A DNA stretch of 64,000 bases. It comes from Terriglobales bacterium. Its GTDB lineage: Bacteria; Acidobacteriota; Terriglobia; Terriglobales; Acidobacteriaceae. Below the pieces are notes generated by a model, which saw only the letters and a program-made list of their open reading frames with translations, made no database searches and was not told where the DNA came from. Where the stretch lies: assembly GCA_025462725.1 (NCBI GenBank), contig JAOAPE010000005.1:186001-250000 (forward strand). Reading direction: 5' to 3'. The number at the start of each line of letters is the position of its first letter. Position 1 is the stretch's first letter. The position numbers and the translations under genes were made by a program. This document shows positions 59,060 through 64,000 of this stretch, piece by piece.

Positions 59060-60049
59060 GTGAAGAAACTTCTCAAAATTTTCGTTGTAGTAATGCTCCT
59101 GTTTGCCATCTGGATCGGCTTTGCGCTAGTAGCGCCGCAGACGCCCGCGACGCAGCAGTTTGTTGTGCTGAAGCCGGGAACATCTACGCGACAGATCGCG
59201 AGTGAATTGGAACACGCAGGTGCGATCCGCAGCAGCACTGCGTTCTTGCTTTATCACTACCTGCGCGGGAAGCGCACGCTGAAAGCGGGTGAGTATGCAT
59301 TCGAGCATTCAGCGAGCACGTTGGATGTTTACAACCGGCTTGCGCGCGGCGATGTTTACTCGCACACCGTAGTAGTACCGGAAGGGTTCAATATCTTCGA
59401 TATTGCCGACGCGCTTGAGGCAGCGAAGGTTTGCAAGCGCGATGATTTTCTGCGGGTCGCACAGACTGACACCTCACTCATCGCCGACATTGATCCCGAA
59501 GCAAAAACTCTCGAAGGATACCTCTTCCCTGACACCTACAACATAAGCCGCTCGCAAACACCGCGCGACGTGGCGGCGACGATGGTCAAACGCTTTCGGC
59601 AGAACGCAACGACGATCGGGTTGAACACCAATGTGCATCGCACGGTGACACTCGCGTCCATCGTTGAAAAAGAAACGGGAGTGAAATCGGAGCGACCGCT
59701 TGTAGCGGGAGTTTTCGAGAACCGGCTCGCGCACCACATCGGACTCGCCACGGATCCGTCTGTGATCTACGCGTCGTTGTTGATCGGAAAGTTTGACGGC
59801 ACGATCCATCAATCCGATCTCGCGCTCGATTCGCCTTACAACACATATAAGAACGCCGGGCTGCCGCCCGGGCCCATCGCGAATCCGGGACGCGAATCGC
59901 TGAAGGCGGCGATGCAGCCGACACAGACGGACTATCTATATTTCGTCGCCAACAATCTCGGCGGACACAATTTTGCGCGCACCATCGAAGAGCACAATCA
60001 CAATGTGGCGCTGTATCGGCAAGGTCTGGCCAAGGCAGGAAATAATTGA
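59060..60049 (+). CDS. mltG: Endolytic murein transglycosylase MltG
   Basis: 329 residues from a GTG at 59060. Single N-terminal membrane helix KKLLKIFVVVMLLFAIWIGFALV, LysM-like region, and the catalytic domain with VTLASIVEKETGVKSERPLVAGVFENRL (catalytic Glu) and ALDSPYNTYKNAGLPPGPIANPGRESLKAAMQPTQTDYLYFVANNLGGHNFARTIEEHN. It cleaves nascent glycan strands, setting their length. Typical partner of ruvX. Confidence 0.95.
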   Translation: MKKLLKIFVVVMLLFAIWIGFALVAPQTPATQQFVVLKPGTSTRQIASELEHAGAIRSSTAFLLYHYLRGKRTLKAGEYAFEHSASTLDVYNRLARGDVYSHTVVVPEGFNIFDIADALEAAKVCKRDDFLRVAQTDTSLIADIDPEAKTLEGYLFPDTYNISRSQTPRDVAATMVKRFRQNATTIGLNTNVHRTVTLASIVEKETGVKSERPLVAGVFENRLAHHIGLATDPSVIYASLLIGKFDGTIHQSDLALDSPYNTYKNAGLPPGPIANPGRESLKAAMQPTQTDYLYFVANNLGGHNFARTIEEHNHNVALYRQGLAKAGNN

Positions 60050-60165
60050 AACCAAGTTGGCGCTTTACACGTCAAAGGGTCATGTGTGAGGTTGGGTAGC
60101 TCTGCGCGACCAGAGCTGCGGGGCTGATTTATACTCATCTGTCGTATTTCATTCGCATCTTATAA

Positions 60166-61164
60166 GTGTTAGGAAGTCTCGATTTGCTCTCGCAAGTACG
60201 CACTTTTATTCTTCTGGGTGTCGCGCTGTTCCCGCTGACCGGCTGCCTTTTCCGGACACACAATGTGGCGCGTCCGATGAGCACCGCGACACTGGAGCAC
60301 GCGACGCTTGCAGACCTGGTCAACCGCATCAACTCCGACGCGGCTAAGATCAAAACGCTCAATCTGACCGTCGATATCGGCAGCTCTATCGGTGGCGCTA
60401 AGAAGGGCAAGGTCACCGAGTTCCAGGAGGTTCGCGGATACGTGCTGGTGCGCAAGCCGGGGATGCTGCGCATGATCGGATTGTTTCCAGTGGTTCGCAA
60501 CCGCGCCTTCGACATGGTCAGCGATGGCAACCAATTCAAGCTCAGCATTCCTCCGAAGAACAAGTTTGTTGTCGGTCCGAAAGACGTGAGGGTGCCCTCA
60601 AAGCAGCCATTTGAAAATCTGCGTCCTCAGCAGATCATGGACGCGCTGCTGATAAAAGAGATCGACCCGAAGGATGAGCTTGCAGTGTTGGAATCCGGCA
60701 CGGAAAGAGCCGAGGACCCGAAATCGAAGAAGGAAGTAGAACTGCCGAATTACGTGGTGGACGTGATCCATCATGGAAATGACGGGGCGTGGCTTGCTCG
60801 CAAGATTTTTTTCAGCCGTACCGATCTGCAGCCAACCAGACAGGTGCTCTACGACAAGTTGGGGAACATCGACACCATCGCACGCTACGGCAACTACACG
60901 GAGGAAGGGCATCCGGGAATCATGTTTCCGAATGTTATTCAGTTCGAGCGTCCGCAGGAAGAGTATGCGATGCAACTGGGAATGGTGAAGGTGACGGTCA
61001 ACGAGCCGCTGCGTGATGACCAATTCGAATTGACGCAGCCGGTGGGATCGCAACTTCAAATACTCGAAGGCGCTTCTTACACCGTTCCCGCACGCAGCAG
61101 CAACACCCATCCACAGCAGCCGCACGAGAACTCATCGATTGAGTCACATTCGTCGGGAAGATAG
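60166..61164 (+). CDS. LolB-like outer-membrane lipoprotein
   Basis: About 332 residues from a GTG at 60166 (TTG 60181 also possible). Lipobox LFPLTGC. The body (LADLVNRINSDAAKIKTLNLTVDIGSSIGGAKKGKVTEFQEVRGYVLVRKPGMLRMIGLFPVVRNRAFDMVSDGNQFKLSIPPKNKFVVGPKDV) is like the LolA/LolB/DUF4292 half-barrel. The C terminus is extended and His/Gln-rich. Next to a LolE-like permease gene 0.26 kb downstream, so a lipoprotein-sorting role is plausible, but this is inference. Confidence 0.75.
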   Translation: MLGSLDLLSQVRTFILLGVALFPLTGCLFRTHNVARPMSTATLEHATLADLVNRINSDAAKIKTLNLTVDIGSSIGGAKKGKVTEFQEVRGYVLVRKPGMLRMIGLFPVVRNRAFDMVSDGNQFKLSIPPKNKFVVGPKDVRVPSKQPFENLRPQQIMDALLIKEIDPKDELAVLESGTERAEDPKSKKEVELPNYVVDVIHHGNDGAWLARKIFFSRTDLQPTRQVLYDKLGNIDTIARYGNYTEEGHPGIMFPNVIQFERPQEEYAMQLGMVKVTVNEPLRDDQFELTQPVGSQLQILEGASYTVPARSSNTHPQQPHENSSIESHSSGR

Positions 61165-61171
61165 CGAGGAG

Positions 61172-61384
61172 TTACTGGCGAGAATCGTCAGGGAATGAGA
61201 CTTCCACTTCGCCAAAATCGGCGAGTTGTTTCAGGAGAGGCGCTGCCTCTTCTTCAGACTTCCCTTTTCTCCGCAGAAAATTCTGTATACGCTGAATCTC
61301 GCCGGCTTCGCAGGCGATGCCATTGCGCGAGATCTCGTATCTGCCGCTCTCGCCTGGGACGACGATGATCTTGTAAGTGCGCAT
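61172..61384 (-). CDS. Small hypothetical protein on the opposite strand between lolB-like and permease genes
   Basis: 70 residues from ATG 61384: MRTYKIIVVPGESGRYEISRNGIACEAGEIQRIQNFLRRKGKSEEEAAPLLKQLADFGEVEVSFPDDSRQ. A short beta-strand pair then helices. A TATACC box close to the ATG would give a nearly leaderless transcript. Its opposite orientation between two plus-strand genes is notable. Function unknown. Confidence 0.6.
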   Translation of the reverse strand: MRTYKIIVVPGESGRYEISRNGIACEAGEIQRIQNFLRRKGKSEEEAAPLLKQLADFGEVEVSFPDDSRQ

Positions 61385-61428
61385 GCGAGGCAAGGTATAG
61401 TCCCCTGCCCTGATAAAATCAATAGCTC

Positions 61429-62535
61429 ATGAACAAGATGATCATTTCCAACCTTGTGCATCGGCCAATACGGTCGCTGATCAGCATCACTGCGATTGCG
61501 GTGGAGGTCACGTTGATCCTGGTAATCGTCGGGCTATCGATGGGCATATTGAATGACGCGAAGACGCGCACTGCGGGCATTGGTGCCGATGTAATGGTGC
61601 GTCCTCCTGGGTCATCAAATTTTGTGGGTGTGAGCGGAGCTCCGGTATCAATAAAGGTGGCCGATGTTTTGCGCAAGCTACCGCATGCGGCGGCGGTGTC
61701 ACCGGTGGTGACACAGATGAACACTGGCGGCGGATCAGTGGAAGTGCTCTACGGGATCGACTTACCGAGTTTTGAATCGCTGAGCAATGGATTCCACTAC
61801 ATATCCGGCGGACCATTCACCGGGCCAGACGACATCATCGTGGATGACCTCGTCGCATCGTCAAAACATTTAAAGGTGGGCGACGAGCATGAAGTCTTGA
61901 ACCACAAGTTCCGCGTGTCAGGGATCATTGAGAACGGAAAAGGTGCGCGCAAGTTCATGCCTATCCAAACGGTACAGGAGATGATCGGCGCGCAGGGCAA
62001 GGCCTCCATCTTCTATGTGAGGCTGGATGATCCGGCCAATGCGGCAGCGTTCGCGGATGAAGTGAAACACGTTCCCGGGATGCAGACGTACAGCGCGCAG
62101 TCAGTAAAAGAATGGCTGTCACTGATGACTCCGGACAACGTTCCGGGATTCTCGGCGTTCATCGATGTTGTGATTGGAGTCTCGGTCTGCATCGGATTCA
62201 TCGTGATATTCCAATCGATGTACACAGCAGTGATGGAACGCACGCGAGAGATCGGCATATTGAAATCGATGGGCGCGTCTAAATGGTATGTAGTGAAACT
62301 CATTCTGCGGGAGACGATGGCGTTGGCAATAGCGGGCATCCTCGTAGGCATTGGCATCAGCTATCTAGCGAGTTACGGAATCGTGCATAAATTTCCGACA
62401 GTGCGAGTGGTTGTGCAACCTGATTGGGTGTTGAAGGCTGCGCTGATTGCGGCAGTGGGATCGCTGATGGGCGCGGTGTATCCGGCATTCAGGGCGGCGC
62501 AGAAGGATCCGATTGATGCGCTGGCGTATGAATAG
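61429..62535 (+). CDS. ABC transporter permease of the MacB/LolE (FtsX-domain) type
   Basis: 368 residues. N-terminal helix LISITAIAVEVTLILVIVGLSMGI, a periplasmic domain with the MacB-PCD-like LKVGDEHEVLNHKFRVSGIIENGKGARKFMPIQTVQEMIG, and the FtsX C-terminal three helices (SMYTAVMERTREIGILKSMGASKWYVVKLILRETMALAIAGILVGIGISYL). It would release lipoproteins or export substrates with an ATPase not present in the window. Position after the LolB-like gene supports, but does not prove, a Lol role. Confidence 0.9.
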   Translation: MNKMIISNLVHRPIRSLISITAIAVEVTLILVIVGLSMGILNDAKTRTAGIGADVMVRPPGSSNFVGVSGAPVSIKVADVLRKLPHAAAVSPVVTQMNTGGGSVEVLYGIDLPSFESLSNGFHYISGGPFTGPDDIIVDDLVASSKHLKVGDEHEVLNHKFRVSGIIENGKGARKFMPIQTVQEMIGAQGKASIFYVRLDDPANAAAFADEVKHVPGMQTYSAQSVKEWLSLMTPDNVPGFSAFIDVVIGVSVCIGFIVIFQSMYTAVMERTREIGILKSMGASKWYVVKLILRETMALAIAGILVGIGISYLASYGIVHKFPTVRVVVQPDWVLKAALIAAVGSLMGAVYPAFRAAQKDPIDALAYE

Positions 62536-62700
62536 CAGTAGGCAGTAGCAAGTAGTCGGTAGTCAGGAAGAGCAAGTGCAGTGCAGCGGCTATCAGAGTC
62601 AAGGTCAACCCAAATTCAGGCAATGGCAAGTCAAGGGCAACGGCAAGTCAAAGGCAAGAGCAACCGCGGATTTCTGCAGGCGAACGCGGATGAATCTCAG
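62534..62700 (+). repeat. Composite 3'-end repeat after the permease (A-B-D, plus strand)
   Basis: A heptads 62534-62568 begin within the stop context (TAGCAGTAGGCAGTAGC), followed by GAGCAAGTGCAG...GGCAAGAGCAACC module B (62569-62663) and CCGCGGATTTCTGCAGGCGAACGCGGATGAA (62664-62697). This is the same A-B-D order seen on the other strand, here matching the plus-strand gene. Confidence 0.75.
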
Positions 62701-62706
62701 GAACGG

Positions 62707-62734
62707 AAAAGCCCACCGAGTTGGTGGGCTTTTT
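62707..62734. terminator. Bidirectional terminator after the permease unit
   Basis: AAAAGCCCACC GAGTT GGTGGGCTTTTT: strong stem with T-runs on both sides. Confidence 0.9.
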
Positions 62735-62877
62735 GCTGCAGTAGCAGCAGATTAAGGAATGTAACCCAAACCTAATGTAGTCAATCCAATGGATTGTAGG
62801 CGTGCAAGGACGGAATCCGGGGTCGGATTCGTGCACTGTTCCTGCATCTTAGAATTAGGCTATATACTTTAGGGCGA

Positions 62878-63291
62878 ATGCGTCGCTGGTTATCAATCGC
62901 GTTGGTGGGCTGTGTTATTCACCTGACACTCGCGCCGGCGTTCGCCATGTCGATGAGCTTGCAGGCGTGTTGTCGGCGAGCCACTCAGCCGATCCGGGAT
63001 TCAGCCAATGAGATGAGCACTGAGCATTGTCATGGGGCGATGAACTCGAATGCCGTTGCTTCCAAGGCCAGCGTACCTGTTGAGACGACGCTGCATGCCG
63101 GTGCGGGCAAGTGTCCGATGACTTGCTGCGACCAATCGCAGTCGGTTTCCAAGTTTGCCGTTGCATTGGGCGCTTCGGCCTCAAGCATCTCTACTGAGGC
63201 TTTTGGCGCGGTGCAATCCATCAGCGTTTTTGTTGCGAACGGATTTTCCTCTCACACTGATCGCGGCCCTCCTTCCCTTCTGCTTTCCTAA
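62878..63291 (+). CDS. Secreted Cys/His-rich, probable metal-binding protein
   Basis: 137 residues. Signal peptide MRRWLSIALVGCVIHLTLAPAFAMS. Mature part has Cys/His/Met clusters: SLQACCRRAT, MSTEHCHGAMNSN, AGKCPMTCCDQSQ. Such CC and CHGM patterns occur in copper- or iron-handling exported proteins. Directly precedes the TonB-receptor gene at 63412, so co-operation in metal uptake is an attractive but unproven idea. Confidence 0.65.
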   Translation: MRRWLSIALVGCVIHLTLAPAFAMSMSLQACCRRATQPIRDSANEMSTEHCHGAMNSNAVASKASVPVETTLHAGAGKCPMTCCDQSQSVSKFAVALGASASSISTEAFGAVQSISVFVANGFSSHTDRGPPSLLLS

Positions 63292-63411
63292 TCACTGAAT
63301 AAATTGCGAACGCGGCTCCTGACTGCATCAGGTTCTTCGTTTGTTGTTCGTTGTTTTGCTGCGTTCGCAGCAGACGACATGTGCCTGAGTTAGGCCAAAG
63401 GAAAGTTGAAG

Positions 63412-64000
63412 ATGATCTCATATTCAAGCATTGTGTGCGGGTTGGTGATCGCGCTCGTGATTCTTATGTCTGCGCCATTAAGCTTCGCGCAGCAAGTCAT
63501 CACTGGAGCAACGGTGAGTGGACGAGCGGTGGACCCTTCGGGAGCGGTCGTGCCGAATGCGGTCGTGTTTGTGCGGAACACCGACACGAACCAGCGTTGG
63601 GAGGTGAAGAGTGGCAGCGACGGCGGTTTCCGTTTCCGATATTTGCCGGTGGGTAATTATGAGTTGAGAATTACTGCGCCGGATTTTGCGGAATATCGGC
63701 AAGCATTAGCGATTTCCGCCGGGCAAGCATTTGAATTGGCGGCGCAACTGAGGTTGCCAAATAGTACGACCACGATCGAGATCACAGAGTCAGCACCATT
63801 GATTGAAACCAGAAGAACACAGGCGGCTGCGCTCGTTCCGCAGGCAGAGATCGAGTCACTGCCGCTCAACGGGCGTAACTATCTCGACCTCACATTATTA
63901 GTGCCGGGGGTTTCGCGAACGAACACAGGTGCGCCCCAGCGATTCGTAGAGACTTCGGCAGTGCCGGGGACGGGAGTTTCGATCTCAGGTCAGCGGAATC
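63412..64000 (+). CDS. Oar-like TonB-dependent receptor, N-terminal part (runs off the window)
   Basis: The first 196 codons are present from ATG 63412 (AAAGGAAAG upstream). Signal peptide MISYSSIVCGLVIALVILMSAPLSFAQ; carboxypeptidase-like domain VSGRAVDPSGAVVPNAVVFVRNTDTNQRWEVKSGSDGGFRFRYLPVGNYELRITAPDFAEY; then the start of the plug, IESLPLNGRNYLDLTLLVPGVS...GTGVSISGQRN. The latter is the typical Oar/SusC-type plug opening. The barrel is beyond the window. Confidence 0.9.
   Translation, partial: MISYSSIVCGLVIALVILMSAPLSFAQQVITGATVSGRAVDPSGAVVPNAVVFVRNTDTNQRWEVKSGSDGGFRFRYLPVGNYELRITAPDFAEYRQALAISAGQAFELAAQLRLPNSTTTIEITESAPLIETRRTQAAALVPQAEIESLPLNGRNYLDLTLLVPGVSRTNTGAPQRFVETSAVPGTGVSISGQRN

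Noticed and set aside
1-64000. tRNA genes or a prophage attachment site
   Set aside because: No cloverleaf with a GGTTCGAATCC-like arm was seen, and no direct repeat pair flanks 11.8-35.4 kb, so the prophage ends remain undefined.

Overview
The window looks like chromosome from an acidobacterium of the class Terriglobia (Koribacter/Sulfotelmatobacter-like). This is inferred from three Oar-type TonB-dependent receptors with an N-terminal carboxypeptidase-like domain, secreted ASH-domain proteins, and gaps packed with degenerate dispersed repeats. No rRNA, tRNA or CRISPR was seen.

Layout. 1-4.4 kb: start of a zinc alcohol dehydrogenase, a secreted GH71/99-like glycosidase, and small proteins. 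4.5-9.0 kb: electron-bifurcation/ETF operon etfB, a two-TM protein, etfA, a small alpha/beta hydrolase and ETF:quinone oxidoreductase. 9.0-11.7 kb: a secreted S1/P1-like nuclease, moaA behind a well-formed Moco riboswitch, and guaD. 11.8-35.4 kb: a phage-derived region, read almost entirely on the minus strand: zinc-ribbon and sigma-like regulators, packaging proteins, a dual-specificity phosphatase, fibre, terminase, portal, prohead protease, capsid, connector and tail genes. It has no recognisable integrase, replication module or tape-measure gene. The large terminase needs two frameshifts and a tail gene one, and the host purE-purK operon sits in the opposite orientation between protease and capsid. 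It also contains host-type repeats, so it appears to be an old, decaying or domesticated element.

Two cargo units stand out in the phage region. A HipA-like kinase plus DUF3037 pair lies between terminase and portal with its own terminator. A complete 2,562-bp IS1595-type transposon (32089-34650) has 25-bp inverted ends and an 8-bp target duplication. It carries, besides its transposase, a proteasome-beta-like Ntn hydrolase and an unknown Cys-rich protein, and it landed between the cI-like repressor and the early phage genes.

35.6-64 kb returns to ordinary chromosome: histone-H1-like protein, MltD, Cys/Met PLP enzyme, TonB receptors, isoaspartyl peptidase, CDP-alcohol phosphatidyltransferase, GreA, M13 peptidase, CarD, DinB, AI-2E-type exporter, RuvX-MltG, LolB-like lipoprotein, LolE/MacB-like permease, a secreted Cys/His-rich protein and the start of another TonB receptor. 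Many genes here end in a modular repeat whose order and strand match the upstream gene.
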